A stretch of DNA of 64,000 nucleotides from Siphlonurus alternatus (taxonomy: Eukaryota > Arthropoda > Insecta > Ephemeroptera > Siphlonuridae): NCBI GenBank assembly GCA_949825025.1, contig OX463778.1:41968646-42032645 (forward strand). The letters are read 5' to 3'. Below are positions 26,599-38,819 of the stretch, one piece after another. A program made the translations under genes and the position numbers. Below the pieces are notes generated by a model, which saw only the letters and a list, made by a program, of their open reading frames with translations, did no database searches and was not told the origin of the DNA. Every line of letters starts with the position of its first letter. Position 1 is the stretch's first letter.

Positions 26599-29500
26599 GT
26601 ATGAATAATGTGCTGCAGCATTTTGTGGATTTTTACAGATGATATCAAAATGTATATTATGTTTATACTTTTTTACTGTTATTGTTTTAGGGGAGGCCGT
26701 GGTATGGTTCGTGGAGTCATGCGTGGTGCTCCTGCTGCTAGGGGTACTGGAAGAGGAGAAACGTATGCATTATGGTCATATTAATTAAAATTTATCATAA
26801 AGTACATATTTGCACTAAAGACAATTAATTTTTTTATTTTGTTTTCTAGCTTCTCGGAACCTGCTGCAACACAGGGTGAGGCTATTCCTACTACTGGATA
26901 CCGTGGAGGTGCTGCTCGAGGAATTCCCACTCGTGGAACATACACTCCTCGTGGCGGACCTGGTCTGGGACAGAGAGGAAGTCGAGGAGGGCCTGGCAGA
27001 GGGGTCATAGGTGGCCGTGGCGGATTTGATCGAGGAGCTCCTAGAGGAAGAGGAGGAGACAGGGGGGGTAGGGGTGGAGGTGATTTAGGATCTAGTGGCT
27101 TCATTCCTCGAGGCCGTGGTAGTTTTGACAGGGGCAATGGTTTCCCTCCAAGGGGATCAAGGGGGGGCAGTGACTTCAGGGGTCGTGGAGGTGACTATGC
27201 TCCAAGGGGTAGAGGTGCTGGGGCATCTCAGAGCAGTGGTGGCTATGAAGGTCGATCATTTGCTCCCAGGGGTGGGCAGGGCTACACTCCACGAGGTCGT
27301 GGAGGCTATGAGCGTGGTCGCACTGACGGGGAGTCCCGAGGCAGAGGAGATTACATTCCACGGGGACGTGGTGCATCATCTGTTTCTGCATCTCCTGGAT
27401 ATGCTCAGCGCAGCAGTGTGGTTGTGGCAGAGCGCCAACCATACCGCACTCCTGTACCACAATCCACTGACTACAGGGGCTATGGCTCCTCTGCAGTTGA
27501 AGGCTTGAAGCGAGCATCATTGGGTGCACAGCAAGGTGCTCCGATCCCCAAGCGTAGTCGCTATGATGATGAGCCAGCTGCAGATCCTTACCAATCAAGG
27601 TAAATGCTACATTGTAAAACTAATTTTATTTAATATTATTGTCTGCATTTGTTCAAAAACTGTTTTTAGAAACCTAAGGTTCTGCTAGGACAATCAAAAA
27701 GATATAAAATTTCTTAATAACCCGGGTAACTTATTTTGAAAAATTAACTCCCTGCCAGTTTATAAAAAAAATCTATGGCATCAAATTTTCAAGTTTAGAC
27801 AATGTAATTTGAAGTTTGCTCGTCAGAATATATGTTATGCATATTCAGGGTTCAGGGTACAATAGCAATAAAACTTAGTGATTTGGTAGTTGATAGAAGT
27901 GAAGTTTAAAGCTAAAAACAGGAACTACTGTACATTTCAACTTCAGTAAAAAAACGTTAACACCATGATTTTAGCAGTCTTTCGTCGTCGTAGCGCACAT
28001 TTGGCAGATCTACATTCGTAATAGAGATTTTTTTTAGCTCATGCGGATCCCTCTTTTTTGTTAAAAAAAAATGAACTATTAGGAATGTAAGGGTTGCTAG
28101 AGTTTATAATCTACATTTGCATTGCATATTATTCTCAATGAGCGGTGCAGGCCTGCGAAGTTGAGGAACAAGGACCTTCTTTACAGCACAATTCGCATGG
28201 CTGCCCTGCGCCTGGATTAAAATACAGAAATGTGAATTTTGACTATTAACTGTTCACACTTGTTGACTGCCTAATTTGTAATTTGAGGCCAGTAACCCTT
28301 TAATACAATTGGATTTTTTTACTTCAGCTACTACAGGACCAGTCAGAGCAGCTACGACAATTACGCTCCTCCCCAGACAAGCAGCTACGGAAACGGAACA
28401 TCCATGGACTACCACCAACACCACTCAAGTGGAGGATATGCTCCTGCCATGTCAAGCGAGTTGGCACCACCTCAGGAAACTGGGGGGTACCTGCCTGCAC
28501 AGAGCTCAGCACCAAGCTATGCGACAGACCCTTACTCTTCTTACAGTCAAATGCCAGGTAAGATAAAATAACATTGGTTCACATTTCTTCAGTTGCCTAT
28601 AATTTTAGATGACTACATTTTCCAGATAATGGGCTTACGGGGTGTCATTTTTTTAGTGGCTCAATCAAAAGACGAGGTCGAAAAATAACCCTTGGATTTT
28701 TATGGGATTTTTTAAGCACTGCATCATACCTAGAATGGAGATTAAAAATGTCTCTTGGCCTGGAGGCTCCATCCGCAAAGCCTATGACGTCACTACATTC
28801 TTTGGTTCAACTCAACGTTCCTTTATACAGGTTAAGCCACCGATTGGACCAATGTTAAAGGGCTAAGCCAATCACGTTCAAGTATTTTTGGCCACATCGT
28901 GCCGCGAAACTTTGAATGCGCCCATCATGCAATGCTATTTTTGAAATTTCGTGGTACAATGTGGCCTGAAAATTTAACGAAATTGACGCACGAAATGCGT
29001 GCGTGTCTTAACCTGTATAAAGAAACCTTGGTTCAACTATATAACACTTGTAAAAAACTATTGCATTGTTGCTTGTTTATTAAAAATAATCATTTGTTTC
29101 CATAGTAACGTGTTTGTTTAGAAACATTATATAGTTGACCCAAAGAATGTAATGACGTCATAGGCGTTGCGGATGGAGCCTCCAGGTCAAGAGACATTTT
29201 TAATCTCCATTCTAGGTATGATGCAGTGCTAAAACAAATCGCAAAAAAATCTAAAGGTTATTTTTCTACCTCCTCTTTTGATTGAGTCAGTAAAAAAATT
29301 ACACCCCGTAAGCCCATACTATAACATTTTAGATAGTTACTTTAATTGTTTATTACTGTATTTCATCTTTTGTTTTTGAAGGCCTTATGAACCTTTTTAC
29401 AGTATTAAGTACACGGTTAGCTTTGCTTCAGTGTGATTCGGCTGCATATTTTTTTTTGTTTCATACATACATAACATGACGCCATATCCCTTTACGGGGT

Positions 29501-32500
29501 AAGCCAGCAGCATTATTACCTCGGCCGTCTACAAATTGCCCTCCAAAGCACTCGATTCTTGCATACTCCACTTGCTTCAGAAATACTCATAACACTCTTT
29601 TGCCTTCTGCACTCTCTATTACACTGTGTACTTTTAACACTTCTGTTCTTCAAACATTCTGCAATCACATCCAACCAAACCTTTTTAGGTCTACCTAATC
29701 CTTTCATGCCTTGTACACTACCTTTAAACACCTGTTTTGCAATTCGTTCATCACCCATTCTCTCAACATGTCCAAACCAACGTAGTGTACTTCGTTCATA
29801 CTTGTCAATTACGCTTTCTTTCACTCCACACTCATTCATCACCCATGTGTTTCTCACTCTATCCATCCTAGTTTTACCACACATATTCCTTAAAAAACTC
29901 ATACCAACAGCATTCAACTTACTTCTATGCTTTGTTTGACACACCCATACTTCAGATCCATACATCCAAGTTGGTATTAGGACAGAGTTATACACAGCTA
30001 GCTTAGCCGTATTAGACAACTAACAGCTCAGTGCGACACAACCCTGCCATACTACCCACAATCCTCCTTGTTTCAGTAGCAAAAATATCAGAGATAATAG
30101 CTGATGAAAAGGAACCTGTGACGTCACTCACGCTCATTCAGTGGCGACAATATAGGGAAATCCCTGCAAAAGATAGGTTCACTCCCGCTGCAACCATGGC
30201 CACAATTTTACTTCTGGAATTTTGAAACTTTACCAGGGCAGTCTTAATAGTATTTGTCAAATAGACGGAAAGAATTTTTTTGGTGGCGTGTGTACAGACT
30301 GAGTTATTGCAGTAGCAAGATAAGCCAAAAATTTAACATTGTTTTCCTATACAACATTTTTGCTCCTCTTTCTACCGCAATAACTCGGTTTGTATGAATG
30401 TCATCAAAAAAAATCTTTCAGGCTATTTGAAAAATACTATCAAGACTGACCTGGCAAAGTTTCAAAATTCCAGAAGTCAAATTGTGGCCGTGGTTGCAGC
30501 GGGAGTGAACCTATCTTTTGCAGGGATTTCCCTATATTGTCGCCACTGAATGAGCGTGAGTGACGTCACGGGTTCCTTTTCATCGGCTATTATCTCTGAT
30601 ATTTGTGCTACTGAAACAAAAAATTTTATGCAGCCGAATCACACTGAAGCAAAGCTTACTGTGTACTTCATATTGTGCAAAGGTTCATAAGGCCTTTAAA
30701 GTTTGTGAAATCTAAAGATACTGTACTTAAGATAAAATATTGGATATAGTTATTAAAAGTCTGTTCATTGACATTTTAACTGTGGGTCAAAATGAGGTTA
30801 ATGCCATTATAGCTACAGTTGAACATTTCATCTTTTTTCAGTTTTACAGCTCTGGAAGTGATTTTTTTTTTCCTACTAGGTAACTTGGTAGTGAAGATGC
30901 ATTTAATTTGTGTGTGTGTGAAATCTGACAATGTGATTTATCTTGTTAAGCAGCCACACGCATGGCACCTACTGAGCAGTCGTGGGGAACTACCAGCGAC
31001 CCATACAGCAGCAGTGCAGGTTACGGAAGCTCTGCTAGTTATGCTCAGTCATCAAGTGCTTACAACGGACGTGGATATAACACCTCAGCTCCAGCCTACG
31101 GTAAGTTAAATAAACTAAAATTTTATGATTTTCAATGTACTGGTACATTGTTAGTATAGGAGAAATTTTTATTGTAATGATGGCTAGTGCATTTCAGCAC
31201 CATGTTTATCAATATTTTCAGAATTAATCAGATTAACTATATTCCCTCCTTATTAAGTTATAGTGTAAGGATGGGCCTTGCTGCCATAAAGCAACTTTCC
31301 TTTCTAATGCTGTATTCACCAAATCTGTGAATCAATTTTACAGTACATTTATGAACATCCTTAATGACATTTTTAATCTCCATGCATCCTTTACTACGTA
31401 TGATTTTACAACATTTCTTAAATTATTTTTCAGATACACACAGCTATGGTGGTGGCACTTATGGCAAACCAGAATATGGTAAGTTTTGACTTTGATTTAT
31501 TTATTTATATATTTTTTCAACGCAAGTCACAACTCTTCCAATGTTGAGCACATGTGTTGTCCTTTTCCATTCATTCAGGATATCATGGTGTTAAAGGCAG
31601 ATATGTGTCAGGTGTGTTTCTCACACAAAGCAAAAACAGGGTCACAGTAGTACTTTCAGCCTTATAAAGTACTTTACAGTATACTCAGAGAAAATACTGT
31701 AATATTTTTCTAACCATACCCATCTAATAAAAAATCAATATTAGAAAAATTGGAATACATGAGCATCGTACAAGTTGAAAAAAGAAAAAAAAGAGCGACA
31801 AGCATGGTTCCTAGTAGATATGATATTCTGATTCAATAAAATAAAAAAGCTGGCCTACACCTCTAACAACGAGGAGAGCCAGGAAATTACCATTAAAACT
31901 TATGTGCAAATCTCATGCACATTATTGTAAATGATGATACCGATTTGTCTCATGGCTTTTTATAGGTATACCTTAATTTTTTTAATATAAAATATTGTGG
32001 TTTAATTTTAAATTATAAATAATTAATAATAATATTAATAATATAAAACCAAAGAGTTACATGGAGAGGGGAACTGTTAAATTTTGAGTCTTGCTTTTGT
32101 AACATCCCCTACTTCAAATGGCATTTTAATTTAAATATTTTTAGTCTCAGCTTGATCACCACAATTGTTAGTTTCAAAAAGAGAACAAATTTGGTTTATC
32201 AATTTTATTTTCCCATACTTACTTTTAGTGAAAATACTAGCCTTTAAGTTCACGTAATTATCAAACACGATTAACCTCAATTCACATATTTACGCTTTAA
32301 TAAATGTGTGTCATTTACAAGTAATTGCACAGAATTTTGCACACATTCATTATGTGTGCCAAACCAGTAGAATCGTTTAGTCATTCAGGTTGATAACTTG
32401 CTAACAATGACGGTACAAATACAAGTGCAATAAAATGGTGATAAACAGGCCAATTGTGAGATCAAAATTCTTCAAATCCTTTTGAGTAGTAAGTTTTGAG

Positions 32501-33417
32501 AAAGATGTAAAAATAATAAGCTTGCAGGCAAAGTTCTTTATTTTTTATTATTATTGTTTCCAGACATGTTTTCTCACAACATGGTACATTTAAATTTTTA
32601 AGAATCAGATTAAAATATGTGCAGTTGTGTTGTTTAAAATGGTACGTTTTCTTAAATTTTTGTCATGTTTTTGTCTTCTCATTTAATGAAATGAGTGCTA
32701 AATGTGAACAAATTCAATATGAACGAGTAAAATTATTTCAAAACCTACTGGCAATATAAAATACAATAAATAAAAGAAAAATGCAAAAAAAAAAAAAAAG
32801 TATGCAGTACTAGGATAAAAAATGAATAAATAAACTAAATCCTTGTGTACGAATATGAATATATATTTAATATTGATAATATGTAATTTTTATTTTTTGC
32901 CCGTTAGTATTCAATGTGCACATTCCCAACAAAAGCTGCTGATAACAAAGTTAATGCATGCAGTGATTAACAAAATAAATGTGAAATATCAATCAAGGTT
33001 AACTATCTTCGAACAAAATTACCTTATACATGCAATGAATACACCTACAGATGAAATCAATTGGGAGAAATTTATTAATGAAACAAAACAAGTACATGCT
33101 GCAATAATTTTATTTTATTATATTAATTCTTTGCCTTCATTTGTTTTATTTTAACTGAGATTAAAAATTAAATGAAATAAATAAATAATAAATTGTTCTG
33201 TATTTTTTTTCTTCAATTCTTCAGAAAAAAAAAATCTACTAATGCTAAGATTAAATTTCATATAACATTTAAGGGCTCTCAGTGCATTTTGATTTATTGG
33301 CTCTGGCAGTGATGTCTGGCTCTGCGCCCGATCAATGTTTTGTGTTGCATCTTTACAGGAACAAGTGCAGGAAGCTACTCCCAGAGCCGTGACTATGAGA
33401 TGGATCGCAGATACTGA
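26489..33417 (+). CDS. RGG-repeat, Tyr/Ser/Gly-rich protein (likely RNA-binding), 470 aa, 7 coding exons
   Basis: Coding exons: 26489-26598, 26691-26762, 26850-27599, 28328-28557, 30954-31100, 31434-31478, 33359-33417. All introns are GT-AG and phases agree; total 1413 nt including TGA. Residues 1 to about 230 are dense in RGG, RGRG and PRG motifs. A basic patch IPKRSRYDDE near residue 300 could be a nuclear signal. Residues about 311-470 are a low-complexity tail rich in Tyr, Ser, Gly and Gln, ending SRDYEMDRRY. RGG boxes bind RNA and are arginine-methylation targets, and Tyr/Ser/Gly tails promote condensation, as in FET proteins and hnRNPs. No RRM, KH or zinc finger is visible, so the family is not assigned. 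The start was chosen as the first ATG after the acceptor at 26487. Upstream coding exons cannot be excluded. Intron 4 carries three transposons. Confidence 0.85.
26691..26762 (+). CDS. RGG gene coding exon 2
   Basis: Acceptor TTTTAG; completes the Arg codon and encodes GGRGMVRGVMRGAP, ending AC before the donor GTATGC. Confidence 0.85.
26850..27599 (+). CDS. RGG gene coding exon 3 (main RGG domain)
   Basis: Largest exon, 250 codons, with more than a dozen RGG/PRGRG motifs, then a Ser/Tyr region and the basic patch KRSRYDDE. Donor AG/GTAAAT. Long frames on the other strand here are shadows caused by GC-rich repeats. Confidence 0.9.
28328..28557 (+). CDS. RGG gene coding exon 4
   Basis: Acceptor CTTCAG. 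Encodes the start of the Tyr-rich tail (YYRTSQSSYDNYAPPQ and SYATDPYSSYSQMPG). Donor G/GTAAGA, phase 1. Confidence 0.85.
28629..29316. mobile_element. Foldback MITE, ATGGGCTTACGGGG family, copy 1 (RGG gene intron 4)
   Basis: The ends ATGGGCTTACGGGGTGT and ACACCCCGTAAGCCCAT are inverted. The arms share CATACCTAGAATGGAGATT, GGAGGCTCCATCCGCAA and ACGTCA segments. Length about 690 bp, no ORF. A second copy, interrupted by two other elements, lies at 40110-41583. Confidence 0.88.
29464..30067 (-). mobile_element. RTE-like LINE 3' fragment nested in the foldback MITE
   Basis: TTGTTTCA flanks it at 29456-29463 and 30068-30075. The uninterrupted MITE at 49979 has this sequence once (about 50061-50068), giving an independent empty site. 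The coding strand is minus. The 3' UTR ends in a TATGTATG-type tail, the same as in the copy at 52556-53270. Confidence 0.92.
29516..30019 (-). pseudogene. LINE reverse transcriptase C-terminal domain fragment
   Basis: The frame of 167 codons includes KLAVYNSVLIPTWMYGSEVW and ERSTLRWFGHVERM, hallmarks of the C-terminal part of RTE-type endonuclease-reverse transcriptases widespread in invertebrates. The RT catalytic core and endonuclease are absent because of 5' truncation. A frameshift just before SNTAKLAVYN is shared with the copy at 52556, so it was probably already present in the source element. Confidence 0.9.
30954..31100 (+). CDS. RGG gene coding exon 5
   Basis: Encodes ATRMAPTEQSWGTTSDPYSS and more Tyr/Ser-rich sequence. 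The acceptor is AAGCAG, so splicing could use 30950 or 30953 and differ by one Ala codon. CAG is the preferred choice. Donor G/GTAAGT. Confidence 0.85.
31434..31478 (+). CDS. RGG gene coding exon 6 (45-nt micro-exon)
   Basis: Encodes DTHSYGGGTYGKPEYG with flanking split codons. Acceptor TTTTTCAG, donor G/GTAAGT. Its length is a multiple of three and both splice phases are 1, so it could be skipped without a frameshift. Confidence 0.85.
33359..33417 (+). CDS. RGG gene terminal coding exon
   Basis: Acceptor CTTTACAG. Encodes GTSAGSYSQSRDYEMDRRY and stop TGA. Phase matches exon 6 across a 1.9-kb AT-rich intron in which I see no further supported exon. Confidence 0.82.
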
Positions 33418-34988
33418 ATACACACACTTGCTTGCCGTTCCCATTAATGTTCTCACCAGCAGAGAATTAATGGCAAAGAACGTGTCTTTCGCAAATAATG
33501 ATGTCAACTCAAGTCTTAAAAAATTATAACATTTTCAATTTTGCCATTTACAACAAATCATTAAATCGAAACATGAATTATTATATAATATCATTATCTT
33601 CAAATATTCATTGCTAATGTAATAAATTATAAAAGTAGGTGTCAATTGAACAACAATTTAAATGAAGAATTTGACAGTATTAGGTTTCCTTTAACTTAAT
33701 TGTTTTGTTCATGTTAATTGACACTCCACAAACTTCACTTTCAACAGTCTATTTTTAATTCCAATAATTTTCTATGGTATTTACAAAACATTTAAGTAAA
33801 ATGCTTGGAGAAGGCTGAGCCTGACTGGTGCGAGTTTTCTATTTAACTCATCAGCAGAGCCAGTGCTTATTCCCAAAATTTTTGTGAATCTCCGTAGTGA
33901 TTTGGCAAAGTGTTGTCATGCTGCCACTTCAAAGTACATCTACATTGTGCAACCCTCCTTATTGGGGAGGTATTTTATCCCCTTATTTCATTCAGTGTAT
34001 AACTTACTGATAATATTTTCTTTTCCATTAATGTTTATTTTTATATCCGGCAATATTTATAAACTCAGCAAATTCAGGGTTATTTTATAACTCTCTCCAA
34101 TATAATCTTATTTTATATTTTTGACATTTTGCTCTAAAATGACAACCACACCAAGAAACATAATTAAAAATATTTTATCTCCAAATTAAGTAAATTTATC
34201 TTATTTTATTTTTATTGCTGTACTTGAAGCCCCTTGAATATATCTAGTGGCGTTTGTGGACTAACCAATTACTAATTGATGTAGTTTGTAGTACTAGATT
34301 GTGTAATTAGTATTGACGTTACTTAAGTAAATAACCTCTTATGGTAATGTGTGGTGTCATTTGATTCATATCTTGATTGTCATTTCAACTTCAATGTATT
34401 GAAAGAGCAGAACTTCTTGCTCTTAAGTCTTTCTGAAATAGTGTTTATGATTATTTGTATTGGTGTGAGATCATTTTAAATATATGCTCTCGTCTATATA
34501 TTCACTGTAGGAAAGAAAAAAAAAATAGAAAATGAATACTATTCACCAAAATAAATGTGCTTATTTTTTTATACTGTTCCGGAAAAACCATATTATCCTC
34601 ACTACTATTACCTAGCTTTTAATATTTATTTCTGATCTACGGTATGCAATTTAAAATTATATTAAATTGGTCTGCATAAAGTGTTATAGTTTGAGAAAAT
34701 TACAATGCCAAGTGTATTAACAAAATCAGAAAACTGGCAAGCCTAACAGAAATCTAAATGTCTAATAAGAGTCAGAACCTGAATTAATAATACTGTACTC
34801 AAATGAACAATTTTTTAGCAATACTTGAGTGAAGAAAACAACCAGCGACTTTACAAAATTTATGGGGAAATTAACTCAACTGAACTCCCCTCTAAAAAGT
34901 CTCTTCATTAATTATTAATGTTATTTTCAAAGTATATTAATTTTGACCCATTTACCAAAATATTTTTTGTTGGTGTTTATACATACAG
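33418..34988 (+). other. 3' UTR and downstream region of the RGG gene
   Basis: AT-rich, no coding sequence. Several AATAAA-type words occur (for example near 33621 and 34549), so the cleavage site cannot be fixed. No repeat edges recognised before 34989. Confidence 0.5.
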
Positions 34989-35200
34989 TATATCGTCCCT
35001 CTTCCGCTATAATGAGCTATCTGCTCCACCATCTCGTTGCAATAATGAGCTGTCTGCTCTTTCTGGTGAGCACAATTTTGAGCCTTATTTTATACCGATA
35101 TATAGCTCAATATTGCGTTCATCTGAAATAGCAAACAGCTCATTATTGCAACGAGATCGTGGAGCAGATAGCTCATTATTGCGGACGAGGGGCGATATGT
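34989..35200. mobile_element. Foldback element with AATAATGAGCT motifs, copy 1
   Basis: Inverted halves (ATATCG and CGATAT ends), each with two AATAATGAGCTATCTGCT-like blocks about 50 bp apart. Length about 210 bp. Related copy at 41781-42033. Confidence 0.8.
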
Positions 35201-37649
35201 GAAAAGAAAAGCATTAACTACTGTCCCCATGCAGCTGCCTAGAGATGCTGTATTCATACAATGCAAAACCCTACTAAAAAATTCACCTACAAGAAAATAT
35301 GAACCCGGTACTACGTACAATCTTTTAACAACCAGTGTGTTATTCGATCATTACTGGCTACAAAGCTGCAACGATATACCAATTTTGGATACAATATATT
35401 ATGATTATAAATATTCAGAGTACCAGTGAATATTAGTTTTGGTACAGTCATATATATTTATACACAGTCTACCTTCTCAGAAGCAGATCCTTCAATATTT
35501 AGTAGCAAAATAATTACTGAATTATATAATAAAAGACTTCCTTGAAGTTTTGACTGCCTTTATATTATTGCTATGCAGTACTCGCTCATCAACAAGTTTG
35601 ATATAACTTTTTTTTTTTTTTTTTTTTTTAAAAAGTAAATGGAGGCAAAGTGATCACAGTCATCTAGCAGGACTTGGCTTGAAGAATTTCGTGGCGTAAG
35701 TATATAAGAACCATGCAAGTGTAATAAATAAATGTTTTGTGTGCAGACACAAAGTGGCAGTACATACATAATTATGGTGTTCTCTTATGGCACTCTTATT
35801 GTAGGCCAATAAAACATGAACATATATTATATATAAAAAAAAAAGTTTTCCAAACCTTTGATAAATACTTTAGCGGCGTAAACCTGTTGAGAAATGGTGG
35901 AAACTTAACTTTTCAATTAATACAAGGAAAACATGAATATTATAGTACATGGTAAATGAATGTATATTTTTCTATATTAGTGTTAGCATAATACTTCTGA
36001 GAGAACTGAAGTATTGGCTATACCTTTTATAAAAATGAAGCGTAATTATTTCAAATTTTTAATTAATAATTAAGAAATGGAACATTATGTTTCAGTTAGT
36101 TTATACTTTTTTACATCATATAACATTGTGTGCTCATGACAATTCAAGGGTCTAGTTTGCAATTTCCAAAAGTCATGAAGTGTTACATTTGCAGTAACAG
36201 CATCTTTCTCTGGCCTGCATGTTAGGATTGGCCTAGTGAAGTAAACATTTCCTTTATATAGCATGGGAGTACTTTGTTGATGGAATCTATTAGATTGCGA
36301 GACAGCACAGATAGGTTAAACTCCCATTTCTTAAAAATTATTATTTTTTTTACTTTGGATGTCAGTCATGCAGCCTCCTACCCTCTGTTATTATACTTAT
36401 ATATATATATATATATATATATTATATTACTTATACTGCAGATGAAAGCCTACTATTTTATTTGCAAATGTGACACTTTCTTGCAAAAATCTCAAAATAA
36501 TTTAATGCTCAACATATTTAATTAAAGAAAGTATAGATAGAACAATTGGTAAAAATCATTATCAAATTGTGATGATTGCTAATTCAAAGAGGTCATAAAA
36601 AGTAAAAAGCAATTTAATCAATTTATGAATTTACTACCAACATTAATATTTTCATTGGGGCAATAGAAAAGGGTTAGCAAAATTATGCTATCCTGTACGG
36701 ACGGTCTGCAATCTTAAATTATAGTTTATATCTTACATATTATAATAACTTGTGTAAACAGGTTTTGTCTATTCTTTTCTTTAACAATATCGATATTTAT
36801 TCATAGATATTTAAATCAAATTAAGTTTGTAAAGCTAAAATTTCAAATATTTTTAACAATAAGCTGTTTTGCATTTGCCATGCAACTAACACTACTTCTT
36901 TTGTCATTGCAGGAGCAGGCTGACACTGGCAGGTAAAAGTCTACATCTGAATGTGGTTTTGGATTTTTTTTTTTTTTTTTTTTTTTTTTGTTCCCCTCTC
37001 TGTTAAGATGGTGAAATTACATTTTCTTGGTAAGATGGGTTACATGTCATAATTCTGTTGCATAATATTTTAAGAATCTTTTATTTCTTGAATGTTAAAA
37101 GTACGTGATCATGTGATCATCTGCATGTCTTCTTTTCTTGTGGCCTTGCCATGTTGTTTATACTAATTTATTTTACTTCTTCTAGTAAGCCAATAGGGAC
37201 AGGATCTTTTCTCTTCTTTCATGTTGCCAGGCAACAAATCATGTTCCATGCAGGGGCAGAAAAAGCTCGCGGCTTTGTGGGTGGTGGGGGAAGGCGGGGG
37301 GGCTATCCTGCAATGTTAAATTTTGGAGTAGGAGGAGGGGGGTAGCAACATCTTCAATGTGTTTTCAACCTTTGGGGGGGAGAGCGTATTTTTCAACAGT
37401 AATTGCTTGCAATGTCTGGCCAATGCTCTTTACTACAACTGGACCAAAGTTTAGTTTAGTTGGGTGATAAACCTTGTTGTGTTAGCAGTTCCGGCAATAT
37501 TATACCATTAGTAGCCTTATATAGGAATGACCATGTTAAAGCTGTTCATAATGTAGGTCTTTCAGTATTCTGTTAATTGTTGAGCTTTGCATCTGGTGTG
37601 TCTAATTAGTGCGACCCGGATTTTTAAGTTTTAAAGCAATTTTTTTTAA
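35201..37649 (+). other. Intergenic AT-rich DNA with homopolymers, possible extra RGG-gene exons
   Basis: Contains a T-run at about 35610-35629, a short (TA)n at 36402-36420 and a T27-28 run at about 36961-36988. Around 36912 a good acceptor (TTTTGTCATTGCAG) is followed by GAGCAGGCTGA, which would be in phase with exon 6 of the RGG gene and give an alternative short end. A Gly-rich frame follows at 37151-37345. Neither is strong enough to call. Confidence 0.35.
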
Positions 37650-38039
37650 TTAAGGGTAAGATAACAAGAACAATCGATTGTTGTAGTCCCATTTGATTAA
37701 CATGTAAACCTTAGCAACCTCATATTGATTCTGAATTTTTTTTGAGAGACAGTTCTTGGCATTAAAAAAATATGGAGAAAATTTCAAAACAATCTGACGA
37801 TCCAATTTTTTTAAATGAATTTTTTAAATTTTCAGTATAAGGCTTTCCCATGGAGACCAAAACTAAAAAATTAATTTAAAAAAATTGGATCGTCCGATTG
37901 TTTTGAAATTTTCTCTATGTTTTTTTAATGCCAAGAACTGTCTCTAAAAAAAATTCAGGATCATTATGAGGTTGCTAAGGTTTACATGTTAATCAAATGG
38001 GACTACAACAATCAATTGTTCGTGTTATCTTACCCTTAA
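37650..38039. mobile_element. Foldback MITE, TTAAGGGTAAG family, copy C
   Basis: Ends TTAAGGGTAAGATAACAAGA and complement (CGTGTTATCTTACCCTTAA). The arms include TAAACCTTAGCAACCTCAT and TTTGAGAGACAGTTCTT. The central spacer contains GGCTTTCCCATGGAGACC, as in the axis copy at 13011. Confidence 0.9.
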
Positions 38040-38752
38040 CAGCTTGATTGTTATTATTATTAGGTCTGTTCGTAAATCTGTTCTGAAAACACCTTGCCCC
38101 CTTTTTCTTTTTTCTTACTTCAGGTTAGTAGAGGGTGATGAGGTAGGAAGTGCAGTGCAGATGAAGTCACGATTTTTGTTCATAAACTTAAGCTCAGAGT
38201 ACTTTGAACAAGGTTTACAAACGGGCCTTTTATTTTTTAAGGATGAATCTCAGTAACCCAGATCTCAGGATCAGCTCCCTTGAATGTAATAAAAATTAAT
38301 TACACGGTAGTGTGTTCTTCCGATCTCCCTAATTTTTTATTAAGTAAATAATCTTCCGTCAATTTTTTTTTTTTTTTTTTTTTTAACTAGCTAATTAACT
38401 CTTTTGCAGGTCGCTATTCAAATACGAAAGCAATAAACTCGAAAACATTGCGCCTAATATGTACGAATATTACCTAAAACATGTATTATTTTTTGCAAAT
38501 CGCAGTGGAAAGTATTTTATTACATATTATTATCTTCTGACAGCTAGATATTTAGACAATTTAGAAATACATAGGTTTGATGACCCCAGCATCACTGTTG
38601 TTGGAAGTTGGGTCTGGTTGAAGTCTTCTTTACTTTCTTCTTCTTAATCTGCATGTTTTTGAGAATAGGCCGAATTTAGCTATGCACCCAAGCACTAACA
38701 TTGATTTACCAAGCTTTGTCAAAACATATCTGAAACAAGTGGAGTTTGTAAG
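38040..38752. other. Intergenic, T-rich run near 38361-38384
   Basis: No supported gene. Short frames at 38044 and 38459 lack motifs and have AT-driven composition. Confidence 0.4.
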
Positions 38753-38794
38753 AATTGAGTGGTGTGGAGGTCTAGACCTCCACACCACTCAATT
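38753..38794. repeat. 42-bp perfect palindrome
   Basis: AATTGAGTGGTGTGGAGGTCT is followed immediately by its complement, with no spacer and no mismatch. Confidence 0.95.
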
Positions 38795-38795
38795 A

Positions 38796-38819
38796 GTCCA
38801 CAAATAGCTATTTGTGGAC
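38796..38819. repeat. 24-bp perfect palindrome
   Basis: GTCCACAAATAG followed by CTATTTGTGGAC. One base separates it from the 42-bp palindrome. Its right half is the 5' edge of the LINE 3' fragment that follows. Confidence 0.95.

Larger units (their letters stand above)
29379..30698. mobile_element. Foldback MITE, AGGCCTTATGAACC family, interrupted by a LINE (RGG gene intron 4)
   Basis: The ends AAGGCCTTATGAACC and GGTTCATAAGGCCTT are inverted. The arms contain TAACTCGGTTTGTATG-like, TAGGTTCACTCCCGCTGCA and GTGACGTCACTCACGCTC words. Without the inserted LINE (29464-30067) it would be about 710 bp, matching the uninterrupted copy at 49979-50719. The right end reads CCTTTAA, consistent with a TTAA target, but the left end has lost it. 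Confidence 0.9.

Noticed and set aside
26781..27598. Long Pro-, His- and Leu-rich frames overlapping RGG gene exon 3 (both strands)
   Set aside because: They are shadows of the repetitive GC-rich RGG coding sequence. Only the + strand RGG frame joins other exons in phase.
32843..33154. 103-codon ORF in RGG gene intron 6
   Set aside because: AT-driven composition and no motif. An in-phase splice into the gene is not supported and the real terminal exon is at 33359.
33151..33507. 118-codon minus-strand ORF over the RGG gene last exon
   Set aside because: Antisense shadow of exon 7 and its intron; no motif and no splice structure.
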